A stretch of 64,000 nt of DNA from Siphonodentalium dalli. Its lineage: Eukaryota; Mollusca; Scaphopoda; Gadilida; Siphonodentaliidae. Under the pieces are notes generated by a model. It searched no databases. It saw only the letters and a list, made by a program, of their open reading frames with translations, and was not told where the DNA came from. Made by a program: the position numbers and the translations under genes. Positions 35,631-45,527 of the stretch are shown piece after piece. The DNA is taken from assembly GCA_032622095.1 (NCBI GenBank), contig CP136066.1, positions 174,837,164 to 174,901,163 on the forward strand, given 5' to 3'. The stretch's first letter is position 1; each line of letters starts with the position of its first letter.

Positions 35631-36130
35631 AGTTAATTCTGCCTTTTTAATGAAGAGAAACGATGGTACCCGTCCCGTGATGGTACCAGTCCCTAAAAGA
35701 GGTACGTTTGTGGGTACCCGTTTCAAGGTGAAGATCACATCGGGCGGAAAAACTTACCCGATGAAAATCTCCCCCGTTCATTGGAACCCCTAAGTACGAA
35801 GACAGACATAAGAATCACACAACACGCTGATGTCTGGATACAGACACACTCACGTCTGGCCCCAGACATACGAACCACACTACACGCATACGCTCTTTAT
35901 CAACGACACTGTGGATACGAACGCTCTTTAACTATCAATGCGATTAACTCCACAGTGTCAATGGCGGTCATTTTGGTGACTGAGAGTGGAGAAGGGGTGC
36001 TGGGAGCTTCTCCAAAACGGCGGTAAACACTGCCCGTGGGTTTTTAACCTTAGATTGGAAGTTTGAGCTCAATCGGTCCAGCCGTTTTCCCGGCCATAGC
36101 TAACAGACAGACAAACAGAAGTCCCAAAAT

Positions 36131-37020
36131 ATATATTACTAGAAGGTGACCCGACTTCGTCCGGGCTTTGACCTTAAATTGTCCATTTTGAAGGTCAAGG
36201 TCAAGTGGGGTCACGATTTGACCAGTCCAAAACACTGCCCGGACAAAAGTACCCGACAAACGTGCCCGTCGAAATCCATCCGGTTTTACACGATTTGACC
36301 TTGAATTGATCATTTTGAAGGTCAAGGTCAGGTCGGGGTCACGATTTGACCCGTCCAAAACACTCAGTGGACAAAAGTCACCATATGTATAAAATTTCGT
36401 CGAAATCCCATCAAAATTGGCGATTTGACCTTGAATTGACCAGATTTCAAGGTCACGGTCACGTCGCACGGGCAAATGAATATGCTTATGAGACTCCGCA
36501 TACGAAAGCACCCCCACATACCAAGTTTCATCGAAATCCCGTGATATTCGAGCATTTGACCTTGAAATGACCCGATTTCAAGGTCAAGGTCACGTCGCAC
36601 GGGCAAATTAAAGGTTAATGCCACTCCCCGGCCGAACGTACCCCCACATACCAAGTTTCATCGAAATCCCGTGATATTCTGGCGTTTGACACTGAAACGA
36701 TCCGATTCCAAGGTCAAGGTCACGTCGCACGGGCAAGATAATAGGCATATGCCACTCCCCGGCCGAAGGTACCCCCCCCCACATACCAAGTTTCATCGAA
36801 ATCCCGTGATATTCGGGCGTTTGACCTTGAAATGACCCGATTTCAAGGTCAAGGTCACGTCGCATGGACAAATTAATAGGCCCATGCCACCCCCCCGGCC
36901 GAAAATACCCCCACATACCAACTTTCATCGCTATCGGTCGTTTTCGAGTTCATCGCGAACACACACAGACACCACACACAGACACACACACAGATTTTCC
37001 AAAAATATATAATAGACTAG
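36131..37020. repeat. Modular repeat cluster II, TCAAGGTCA modules
   Basis: Head CTAGAAGGTGACCCGACTTC (36131), then six or so modules, each with TGACCTTGA and TCAAGGTCA and the CATACCAAGTTTCATCGAAA stretch. It closes with a (CA)n tract and a TTCCAAAAATATATAATAGA tail (to about 37016). Same design as 2994-8462, 28 kb away. Frames of 106 and 155 codons on the minus strand here are repeat artefacts. Confidence 0.8.
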
Positions 37021-37890
37021 CCGATGAGCCCGACGTTGTCCGGGCTATTCAAAAACCAAATTTCAAGTCGATAGCTCCACCCGTTTCCGAGATCTCGTCT
37101 GCGCATGCGCGAAACTGGCGTCGCACGGGCTCGGCGACCCGATAAAATTCGTATCCGGGGCAAGATACATTCACATAGCAAATTTCAAGTTGATAGCTCC
37201 ACCGTTTCCGAGATCTCGTCTGCGCATGCGCGAAGCGGGCGCCGCACGGGCTCGCCAATGCGACAACGACGACCGCCTGGTCAAACTACACACACGTACC
37301 AAGTTTCGTCCCGATCGGTCGAGAATCGTAGATTTGTATAAATGACATACATACATACATGACAGACATACAGACAGACAGAGGTCTTCAAAATATATAG
37401 GAGAGTAGCCGATGAGCCCGACGTTGTCCGGGCTATTCAAAAACAAAATTTCAAGTCGATAGCTCCACCCGTTTCCGAGATCTGGTCTGCGCATGCGCGA
37501 AGCTGGCGTCGAACGGGCTCGGCGACCCGATACAATTCGTATCCGGGGCAAGATACATTCACATACCAAATTTCAAGTCGATAGCTCCACCCGTTTCCGA
37601 TATCTGGTCTGCGCATGCGCGAAGCTGGCGTCGCACGGGCTCGGCGACCCGATAAAATTTGTATCCGGGGCAAGATACATTCACATAGCAAATTTCAAGT
37701 CGACAGCTCCACCCGTTTCCGAGATCTCGTCTGCGCATGTGCGAAGCTGGCGTCGCACGGGCTCGGCGACCCGATAAAATTCGTATCCGGGGGTTTCGTC
37801 CCGATCGGTCGAGAATCGTAGATTTGTATAAATGACAGACATACAGACAGACAGACAGACAAACAGAGGTCTTCAAAATATATATGAGAT
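37017..37890. repeat. Modular repeat cluster II, GCGCATGCGC modules
   Basis: Head variants GAGCCCGACGTTGTCCGGGC (37026, 37415) are followed by about 125-bp modules with TTTCAAGTCGATAGCTCCAC, GTTTCCGAGATCTCGTCTGC, GCATGCGCGAA and CGATAAAATTCGTATCCGGG. Tails are (GACA)n or (CATA)n tracts plus CTTCAAAATATATA. Head and tail match the other module class, so the two classes share ends but differ in their middles. Confidence 0.8.
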
Positions 37891-37896
37891 ATCCTA

Positions 37897-38498
37897 ATGG
37901 GTGATTCTTTAGCCAGATCACAGGAAGATATGGACGATAACGACAATGATGTTTATGAAAATCAAAATTCCGTAAATGATAATAATTGTAAATAGTATTC
38001 TCCAAGTGAATCCACTTGACGTATTTAACCACGACACCTTTGGTTTGAGTTTATTCCACCTAAACTGTCAGAGTCTGGGATTCTTGTTATATAATTTACA
38101 AACCAAATAAACTCATTTGATACCATTGGTCTGAGTGAGAAGTTTGGGCACCCAAAACAATCAACTTACGAGCTACCAGGATACAAATTAATCACAAATG
38201 TTATACCAGAACAATATGATTGCCATGGCGGAGTTGACTGCTATATCAAAGAAAACCTAACTAGAGAAACCTATTATAGAAGACCTTACTATTTTTTATT
38301 TCATCACATGTTTTTGAATTTGTTATCGAGAGGTTCACCCCTTAATACAAAGTCATACATAGTAGGTGTTATTTATAGACCAAATACTCCCCCAAGAACT
38401 AATCTGGACACATTTATCCCGAAAATTGATAATCTGACATGGACAATCAACGCAGAGGGGAAACAAGCTTTATACTGGGCGATCTATCTATTGTCCTT
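37897..38498 (+). pseudogene. LINE ORF2, endonuclease N-terminal part
   Basis: A candidate start at 37897 (MGDSLARSQEDMDDNDNDVY) precedes the endonuclease. FHLNCQSL (about 38052) is the N-terminal conserved Asn motif. IGLSEKFG keeps the catalytic Glu of the usual S-E-T motif. The fragment continues with GYKLITN, CHGGVDCYIKENL and SYIVGVIYRPNTPPRTNLDT (about 38353). It ends LGDLSIVLL, where families normally have GDFNI with a catalytic Asn. Stop codons interrupt (for example near 37993). The start lies just after a modular repeat tail. The piece is cut at 38499 by a TTAA MITE. Confidence 0.85.
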
Positions 38499-38943
38499 TT
38501 AACCCTTTACCCAACAGAACGGCCCTGTGCCAATGCATTCTCTTATATATGCGAGTCGACCATAGGTCGCCTCGCATACATAAGAGAATGCATTGGCTTA
38601 ACACATATTAAAAATGATAAAATTTTGAATGTAGAAAAATATTATAAAAATTGTTAAAAAATGTAAGAAAAATTTATAAAATTGTTAAAGAATGTAAGAA
38701 AAAAAATGGTAAAAAGTATTCTCTTATGCATTCTCTTATATATGCGAGGCGACCTATGGTCGACTCGCATATATAAGAGAATGCATTGGCACAGGGCATA
38801 ACTGTAACCATCACAATGTGGTCAATGAACCGGTTCCAATGATATCCATATTTGTATGGTGTTATTAAGACAGACCGAAGATATTTTAGGCTGTTGAAGC
38901 TTTATTTGGGCGTTTTTGGCCGTTTTGTTGGGTAAAGGGTTAA
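38499..38943. mobile_element. TTAA-flanked MITE family A, copy 2, in LINE
   Basis: Left TTAACCCTTTACCCAACA, right TGTTGGGTAAAGGGTTAA, with TTAA at 38499-38502 and 38940-38943. It carries two mirror-image hairpins (38529-38597 and 38727-38790) around an AT core. Removing the element plus one TTAA joins the LINE text in frame as LSIVLLKYHMHTK. Direct evidence for TTAA-targeted, precise insertion. Confidence 0.9.
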
Positions 38944-39317
38944 AGTACCATATGCATACTAAAAACTGAAACATTTCTTGATAACATGTCTAACCCAAGG
39001 TTTCCTGCCTGCCATTACAATCGCAACTTGGATAACTGACTTTTCGTCTACGTTGATTGATCACATCCTTGTGAATAGCATGCAACATATTTATCTGGAG
39101 TGATAGTCACCGATGTAAGTGATAATTTTGGTGTCTTCTATTGTGAACATATAGCCATCAGAAGTATAAATCTAAAACTGGATCAGATTTTGTAATACGG
39201 CGTAATTTCATCGAAAATAATACTGAACGATTCAAATATTTACTTTCATCGTGTAGTTGTCATCAGTAATCGAATCTACCTGCATGCCCAGATAATTACA
39301 ACAAATTTGCGAATATT
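38944..39317 (+). pseudogene. LINE ORF2, endonuclease C-terminal part
   Basis: KYHMHTK follows the MITE. Then, across frameshifts, come TFLDNMSN, LIDHILVNS (the conserved Ser/Asp-His box, about 39054) and VIVTDVSDNFGVF. The rest reads into the linker to RT (FIENNTERFKYLL, about 39210). At least two frameshifts and several stops are present. It is cut at 39318 by another TTAA-flanked element. Confidence 0.8.
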
Positions 39318-39856
39318 TTAAAAGATGGATTATCTCTTTAAATAACAAATTTGAAATAGTTGCGTGGGTATAAAATAATAAATATGAACTGAAGAATCCT
39401 GTCCGGAAAGGCTTCTATCAATTAATAATGACTTTATTTCGAATATTTTATTGGGACCGTTTATTTGTCTATTTTTAGAACAGACCATTCGGGTGATACC
39501 ATATAGCGATATAGAGCATTAGGCTGTTCATGTGGCTACGTACCGAACGCCAAATGTCCCAGATTGATTGGTTGTATTGTTTTATTCCATAGTTATAAGC
39601 GATAATGAGTATAATTAACCTTTATTTGTGACAAAATTACACAATCAAATTTCTGGTCTCTGTTAACAGTAACCACTATTGTTCGTTAACTAAACAACCA
39701 CACCTTTTTAGACCAGAAAAAAATCGAAATAAGACAGAATAAGATGTATATTAATCGATAGAAGCATTTCCGGACAGGAGTCTTCGATTCAGATATAATA
39801 TTTTATACCCCGGTAACTATATAATACATGTTTACAAAGAGATAATCCACCTTTAA
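39318..39856. mobile_element. TTAA-flanked MITE family D, in LINE
   Basis: Left end TTAAAAGATGGATTATCTCT, complement of right end TTAAAGGTGGATTATCTCTT. Inverted similarity resumes at GGGTATAAAATA and CCTGTCCGGAAA (39366 on, 39758-39811). TTAA lies at 39318-39321 and 39853-39856. Removing it restores LINE text in frame (YFKAACENLFPLRRKKVRSK). The terminal sequence differs from families A and B, so this is a third TTAA-using family. Confidence 0.7.
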
Positions 39857-40484
39857 GGCTGCATGTGAAAACTTATTTCCGCTGCGACGCAAAAAAGTTA
39901 GAAGTAAATTCATTAAAATAAATCCGTGGATGACCAAAAGATTTGTAACATCCTCTATCAATAAACATAAATTACTGCATAAAAAAAAAATAAACATCCA
40001 TCCCTACAAAACAAGGAAAAATACAAAACATTTAGCAAAATCTATAATAAAGCCATTCGAACCAGTAAAAAATGTACTATGATCAAGCCTTTTCAGAAAG
40101 TAAAAATGGTATGAAACGAACATGGGAAATAACGAATACTGCAATTTTCAGGAGACAAACAAAAGAAGGCATGCCTCCAGTAATTTTAATTGACGGAATT
40201 GAATGTAGGGACCTAGAAAAAATTGCAAACGGGCTGACTACGTACTTTACAGACGTGCCATCAATAACTATCAACAAACTCACTAAATATAAAAGCAAGA
40301 CAGAAATTCAATGAATACCTTACAACTCCAGTATCAAGTAGTCTGATCTTATTCCCCCACAAATCCAAATGAACTTATTGCAATGTCCCATGGATTCAAA
40401 AATAAAGCTAGTTTGGACCACGAAGGGTATTCTTTGAAATTACTTAAAAATAATATGCCCTATAATATCTGAAACAATATACAG
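39857..40484 (+). pseudogene. LINE ORF2, linker and RT N-terminal part
   Basis: Contains ENLFPLRRKKVRSKFIKINP followed by WMT, the linker segment before RT in this LINE group. Next come YDQAFSESKNGMKRTWEITN (from 40075) and IANGLTTYFTDV (NxYFT-type motif, about 40225). Then HEGYSLKLLKNNMPY (about 40415), the segment leading into RT motif 1. The frame at 40072-40314 is the best preserved stretch. Cut near 40484 by a foldback-rich insertion. Confidence 0.8.
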
Positions 40485-41619
40485 TTGTCGCCCGCTGTCG
40501 AGGGAGACATTGAGATTTGTCACCCGCTCGAGAACGGAATGTCTCCCGAGGAGCGCAGCTCCGAGGGAGACATTCCGTTCTCGAGCGGGTGACAAATCTC
40601 GATGTCTCCCGAGAAGAAGGGCAACAACTGTTTTGTTATCCGATTATACCACAGAAAACAATCCTTGCCATCCACACGCACGATGTTGCACTGAGTCACG
40701 AGTGCTTAAATTTATTTCCCGATTATGTATATGTTCAGTAACTACTTATCGTCCTATAGAATTTCTGTTCCATAAAGATAGTCAAGCGTTTGATAATCAG
40801 CGTTTATTTACGATCATTTTGGTGGTTAAATCGTCAATATCGGTCCATGCAATGTAAACCAATAAGCCATATAGGTATGTTATGGCCTTCTGAAATGTGG
40901 CATATTCAATGTCGTCTTCTGCGCAGTTCTGCGCGGAATTTACTCGCGATGTTCATTTCATAACGGTCTTCCCCGAAAGCTATTGGGAAGTTGTCAATTT
41001 CATTAATGTACATTCATATGTGTCAGTGCTCCCAAGTACATGGCCATCCTCACACAAAAATACTTCTATGATCACAGTGCAGACATCGCGGAGCGGTCTG
41101 ATATCATGGATAAGCTTACAGTACCATTCATTCGCGACGAACGTATGCATTACGTTGTCTACCAGCAGACATATATAACCAACCAACCTCAAGGGATCCA
41201 CTCTTTCAATCTTGCACCATAATGTCGACATGAACATATTGAATCACCGAGATGTTTCGATATAAAAAGTACATATAAAATAACGCTTGTCCGATAAAAG
41301 TATCAACTTAAAAGTTCGAATATTAGTGTTCACTAAATATATGCAAATTAGCAAACACCACAACTGGTGTGTTTTGCGAATGCATGGGGTATATAAGAAC
41401 TATGATTTTAGTACGTTGTAGTGATGTGAAATAGATGAGTTACTGCAGTGTGTGCTTGGAGATATTCTTGCAATATAACATCAAGCGGGCGACAAAAACA
41501 ATGTCGCCCGCTGAGCTCTCCCGGCTCAGCGGGCGACAGTGTGATTTGTCGCCCGGCACGTGACAGGACATGTGCCAATCAGAAGGGTGGAACATAGGGA
41601 GGAGGGTAACAATGCCACA
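40484..41619. mobile_element. Foldback-rich insertion in LINE
   Basis: The left part is a large palindrome (40487-40635) with GAGGGAGACATTCCGTTCTC, GAGCGGGTGACAAATCTCGA and their complements, bounded by ACAGTTGT and ACAACTGT. The right part has TGTCGCCCGCTGAGCTCTCC and CAGCGGGCGACA (41510-41540) plus TTTGTCGCCCGGCACGTGAC. The shared CGCCCGCT words suggest one element with matching subterminal palindromes. The right border is not resolved (AATATAC before, ATTATAC after). Interior frames such as 40897-41178 show nothing recognisable. Confidence 0.55.
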
Positions 41620-41868
41620 TATTATACATTTGGTAAAGGTCAAGTGCCTGACTTGATGAACATTGCAAGAATATCTCCCTTCCATAAATCAGGAGACAAC
41701 AAAATTGTGGAAAATTACAGACCAATCTCCCTTTTACCCGTGTTTTCTAAACTACTTGAATAAGTCACACGAAGACTATCTGACTACTTAGATGAAACGA
41801 AGATACTGAACAGACATCAGTTTGGCTTTAGGAAAAATCATTCTACACCCACCCTGTTTTAAACCTCC
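41620..41868 (+). pseudogene. LINE ORF2, reverse transcriptase motifs 0-2
   Basis: Reads GKGQVPDLMNIARISPFHKS then NYRPISLLPVFSKLLE (41635-41763), the canonical N-terminal RT block of non-LTR elements. After a stop come RLSDYLDETKILNRHQFGFR and KNHSTPTL. One in-frame stop after KLLE shows decay. Cut at 41869 by the Harbinger-like MITE. Confidence 0.92.
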
Positions 41869-41871
41869 TTA

Positions 41872-42289
41872 GGGTACGTTCATACACTGGCAAGTTTGCA
41901 CGGAATGGTTTTACAGGCATTTTGTCATGTAAAACGATATGGTGCCATAACATGAACGGAAATAAGCACAAAAAGTGCATCTGTGCTATACAGCTAACTA
42001 CGTGCGAAGTAAAATCTCTATAGTTCCACTAGTAACGATGCTACCGGAATTTGCCTGTAAATATCATGCAATTATCTCGCAAGAATAAATCATACATGTA
42101 TTTGCAGTCAAATTCAAGTAGCACTGTTACAAGTAGAACTTGATAATAGTTACTTCTCGTGTCTTTCGCTTTGGTAAAGATGCATGTTATGCGCACGTTT
42201 CCGTTCATATTCTGGTACCATGTTGTTTTCTATGACGAAATCCCCACAAAAAACATACCGTGCAAACTTGCCAGCGTATGAACGTACCC
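41872..42289. mobile_element. PIF/Harbinger-like MITE, TTA duplication
   Basis: TIRs GGGTACGTTCATACACTGGC then AAGTTTGCACGG on the left and complement GGGTACGTTCATACGCTGGC then AAGTTTGCACGG on the right: 32 bp with one mismatch. TTA lies on both sides (41869-41871, 42290-42292). Removing element plus one TTA restores NLLNYIG in the RT frame. A 3-bp TWA duplication with GGG/GGC ends is characteristic of PIF/Harbinger. The 418-bp interior is non-coding. Confidence 0.85.
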
Positions 42290-42292
42290 TTA

Positions 42293-43068
42293 ATTATATA
42301 GGGGAAATGAACGCCAAAAAAAAAAAAAAAAAAAAGACACAAAACTGGCTATCTTCATAGATTTATCCAAAGCATTTGACACTATAGATCACGACATACT
42401 TCTGAAAAAGTTAAACCACTATGGAATTAGGGGCCTGGCCAATGATTTCTTCAAAAGCTATACTTACATGTGTAACAAATCGGAAACAGTTTGTTGAACA
42501 CTCCGGTGTTAGATACAATTTGCGAATGTAAAAACCGGTGTCGCCAAGGATCTATACTCGGCCCTGTCCTTTTTTTTGCTATACGTAAATGACCTTCCGA
42601 GATCAACCAACTTTAATTAACTATCATTTGCTTATGACACAACGTTACACTTCTCTAACGATAAGGTAGATAAACTGTTCGATGATGCAAATATTGAGCT
42701 CGATAAGGTCTTCAACTGGTACATGGCAAATAAACTCGTTATTAACGCCTCTAAAACTAAAAAAATATGCTATTCAATGTCACTAACAGCCACGCTTTCT
42801 GTAATAAAAGAACTGTTAATAATTAAATTATTTGTCCGACACTCTCACTTAATAACTAACCAGCCATTATTTTTTAGGAATATACGTAGATGAAAATTTT
42901 AACTTTGATTATCACATTAATTACATTTGTAAAAAAATAACAACGTTATACATGCGTTAAGTAGAGCCAAAAAGTTCATACCAATCCAAATATTTAAAAG
43001 CTATATTACGACTTGGTTGACAGTCACATTTCTTATGGAATAGAAATATGGGACAATTCGAAGGATCT
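42293..43068 (+). pseudogene. LINE ORF2, reverse transcriptase catalytic core
   Basis: [20 protein letters not shown] (about 42340-42400) is RT motif A with its catalytic Asp. KLNHYGIRG follows. TGVAKDLYSALSFFLLYVND is a frameshifted version of the G-x-P-Q-G-S-x-L-G-P block. LSFAYDTTLHFSN (about 42625) is motif C, where the second Asp of the usual F-A-D-D is replaced by Tyr or lost by shift, so catalysis is abolished. KVFNWYMANKLVINASKT follows. A poly-A run (42318-42335) sits just after the MITE junction. The frame continues to the thumb region and is cut at 43069. Confidence 0.92.
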
Positions 43069-43510
43069 TTAACCCTTTACCCAACAAAACGGCCAAAACG
43101 CACAAATAAAGCTTCAACAGCCTAAAATATCTTCGGTCTGTCTCAATAAAACCATACAAATATGGATATCATTGGAACCGGTTCATTGACCACATTGTGA
43201 TGGTTACAGTTATGCCCTGTGCCAGTGCATTCTCTTATATATGCGAGTCGACCATAGGTCGCCTCGCATATATAAGAGAATGCATTGGCCTAAAAAAATA
43301 TTTTTTAAACACTTTTTACTTATTTATTCTTACATTCTTTAACAATTTTTATAATATTTTTCTACATTCTTTGACAATTTTATCATTTTTAATATGTGTT
43401 AATTAAATTAAGCCAATGCATTCTCTTATATATGCGAGGCGACCTGTGGTCGACTCGCATATATAAGAGAATGCATTGGCACAGGGCCGTTCTGTTGGGT
43501 AAAGGGTTAA
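43069..43510. mobile_element. TTAA-flanked MITE family A, copy 3, in LINE
   Basis: Left TTAACCCTTTACCCAACA, right TGTTGGGTAAAGGGTTAA (TTAA 43069-43072 and 43507-43510). Two mirror hairpins and an AT core, as in copies 1 and 2. Excising element plus one TTAA gives an uninterrupted frame reading RIFKLQKKATRVICNAKYNS, the expected C-terminal LINE text. Confidence 0.9.
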
Positions 43511-43800
43511 ACTACAAAAGAAAGCTACTCGCGTGATTTGTAATGCCAAGTATAACTCACATACTGAGACTCTTTTCAAACGATTAGATTTCCCAAAAGT
43601 TCAAGATTTTTATACTTTAAATCCGTAATCTTCGTCTATGATTGGAAACGCGAACTCCTACCGAAGTCTGTCAGATTTGTTGCGGAAACCCAGACGAAAA
43701 AAACATGCCCCAACGAGACAACATCGTGATATCCAACATCACACTCCTCGAAAATAATTTAGTGTAAGTTACCACTTCACCAATTTCCTACACTGTGGTA
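43511..43800 (+). pseudogene. LINE ORF2, C-terminal part
   Basis: KLQKKATRVICNAKYNSHTE then TLFKRLDFPKVQDFYTL match the conserved C-terminal LQKKA/H-T-x-x-L-F segment of Jockey/CR1-type ORF2. The piece continues about 60 residues with a frameshift (FVAETQTKKTCPNETT) and ends near 43790. I cannot place the 3' UTR or tail with confidence. Confidence 0.8.
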
Positions 43801-43944
43801 ATGGTGATTGGCCAATGGTAATTATTAATTAGTAATGTAATTATTAACGCATTGTTAAACTCTATGAAATTTCGGTAGACCTGTCATCTTTTCGTTGTTG
43901 TTGTGTAGTTTCCGGCCGCAGGCCGGGTAGGATGGTCGGAACGC

Positions 43945-44779
43945 ATTGTGCAATTCCCTTCACCCTTTCTTGATATGGTCGTAGCCTACCTTGCGCCTGT
44001 ACATTCAAATGCACTTGTGTCTAAGTTCTGGTATTAATGGGGTCAACCTGAGTTGACCGGGTGATGTGTATAACATGTAGAGTCATCGCCCCTCTTCCGA
44101 AACTAAAATTGGGTAGCTGAAACAACCTTACATCCACTCATGTTAATTACATGTGATAAATATATATTCATTACCTCGGTTCCCCAACTTAACGATTTCT
44201 TATCTTCCTTGCCAGCAGTGCAAGAATGTATAGGCGCAACACATACATGCTTGTTCTTACATAAATATTCCTTTCGTATGAAAGCGAGAGTGGCGATCAT
44301 CAGATGATCAAACTCTATATAGCCATATAGTTGTGTGCATGGTGCGCTCTTCGTGTGGTCCGTACTCAACGTGTAATTCAGGCAAAAATTCAAATTAGGT
44401 GTGCTTATAGTTTATCTTGCATGTAACATAAACGTGTCTGTATCCGTACTATACGTCAGCTTGGGGGTAAGTGTGTGAGTGTCCGCGAGCTTGTGCGTGC
44501 GTGTGTGCCTGTCTGCATTTTTTTTTTAAATGTTCGCGCGTGTCTTGAATGTCAGCTTTTGTAAGAGTGTATGACTTTGTGTGCTATTTATTAGGACGTG
44601 GTTCATATATGTGTATGTTTTCTCTTCTCCATACTTACTTTTGCTCTTTCATTTTGACTATATTGTTGTAACATGTTGTATATACGCTATTATGTATATG
44701 TATCACTCTTCAGAAATTGGAGGACAATAAAGGTATATATATATTGTGCAATTCCCTTCACCCTTTCTTGATATGGTCG
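43945..44779. mobile_element. Retroposon-like insert with 37-bp direct flanks
   Basis: The 37-bp sequence ATTGTGCAATTCCCTTCACC through CTTGATATGGTCG occurs identically at 43945-43981 and 44743-44779. The 761-bp insert between them ends AGGACAATAAAGGTATATAT, a polyadenylation-like signal plus a TA tail. This is the arrangement left by target-primed reverse transcription with a long target duplication. A GTGTGTGAGTG/GTGCGTGCGTG-rich tract lies at 44468-44515. I recognise no coding domain in the insert. Confidence 0.6.
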
Positions 44780-44855
44780 ATGAAAATCGATTGTTGAGGC
44801 TGTTGATGTTGTTCAGATGCGGAGGCTGACCGGAGGCAAAGTGAGGTTGGGATGT

Positions 44856-45527
44856 TTAGCTTTTGCTGGTTGCTTTTAGCTTTTTTCTTTTCTTGTTTTT
44901 ACTTTTCGGTGGATATAATTTATCAAAGGCTGCCATTGCTCTTATGCTAGTCTCTTCTGTTTTCTTCCCTTCTGCTTCTGCGCTGGCGACTAATTTAGCA
45001 GTTTCTTTTCTTTGGTTTTCAATCCATAGGCTGGTGGCATCTGTTGTTTGTTCGGTGGCCGGTGTTGTAGGATTGGCAGTTGAAGGCTCCGGCTCAGTGT
45101 ATTCCGGGGTCTCAGTGTATTCGGGATGAAGTCCATGTCTGGCCGTGGAGGCGATGGTGGTGGTGATTCCATCTCCTGGACAGACTGGGTCGGGATCTCG
45201 ACTGCATGGGAGGAGCTGGCTGGTGTAATGTCCGTCGCCTTCTTCTCTTTCCATGCGTCTAGTCTCTCGGCATCTCTTTTTTTTTCTTGATGGTGATTTC
45301 TTCTTCTTCTTCTTTGTCTTTTGTCGAAGTTTCCGTGTTGATCTGGTATTATCCGATCCACTCCCGGTAGGGAGCCCTGAGAAGGGCTGTGCCGGGCCGG
45401 ACTGGAAATCCAGAATCAACTGGTATCCGCCTTTGTGAGCGTGGAGTGACCAGCTCAGACAAGGCGTGACATGCATGGAGTCCAGCATTGTAGTAACACT
45501 AATTGGAATAAGTGGTGGCGTAGTCAT
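44856..45527 (-). CDS. Gag/ORF1-like basic protein, 223 residues, uncertain
   Basis: A long open frame begins MTTPPLIPISVTTMLDSMHV. It has a globular-looking N-terminal part (WSLHAHKGGYQLILDFQSGP, residues 27-46). A strongly basic stretch follows (RKLRQKTKKKKKKSPSRKKK, about residues 64-83, and CRETRRMEREEG). Then comes a Thr/Pro/Glu-rich low-complexity region (PEYTETPEYTEPEPSTA). The C-terminal helix is Lys/Glu-rich (ENQRKETAKLVASAEAEGKK). The order of compact N-terminus, K-S-P-S-R basic box and acidic linker resembles gag-like or ORF1 proteins of invertebrate retroelements. I cannot name a family. An overlapping frame (44990-45361) is a shadow. Its downstream side is where the 761-bp retroposon landed. 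Confidence 0.4.
   Translation of the reverse strand: MTTPPLIPISVTTMLDSMHVTPCLSWSLHAHKGGYQLILDFQSGPAQPFSGLPTGSGSDNTRSTRKLRQKTKKKKKKSPSRKKKRCRETRRMEREEGDGHYTSQLLPCSRDPDPVCPGDGITTTIASTARHGLHPEYTETPEYTEPEPSTANPTTPATEQTTDATSLWIENQRKETAKLVASAEAEGKKTEETSIRAMAAFDKLYPPKSKNKKRKKLKATSKS

Larger units (their letters stand above)
37897..43800 (+). mobile_element. Degenerate LINE split by nested insertions
   Basis: Pieces of one non-LTR retrotransposon ORF2 (AP endonuclease then reverse transcriptase) lie in order on the plus strand at 37897-38498, 38944-39317, 39857-40484, 41620-41868, 42293-43068 and 43511-43790. They are interrupted by TTAA MITEs, a Harbinger-like MITE and a foldback-rich insertion. 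Motif style (APE plus RT with ISLLPVFSK and [13 protein letters not shown]) fits the Jockey/CR1/L2 group of animal LINEs. The exact clade cannot be set by eye. Frameshifts, stops and a changed catalytic Asp show it is dead. Confidence 0.9.

Noticed and set aside
37017-37060. Hammerhead-ribozyme-like text (CCGATGAG, stem GCCCGAC/GTCCGGGC)
   Set aside because: The core would need CTGATGA and GAAA. The sequence has CCGATGA and no GAAA after the stem, and the other heads read GGTGACC.
45253-45438. Plus-strand frame rich in Phe
   Set aside because: Antisense of the poly-Lys region of the gag-like frame.
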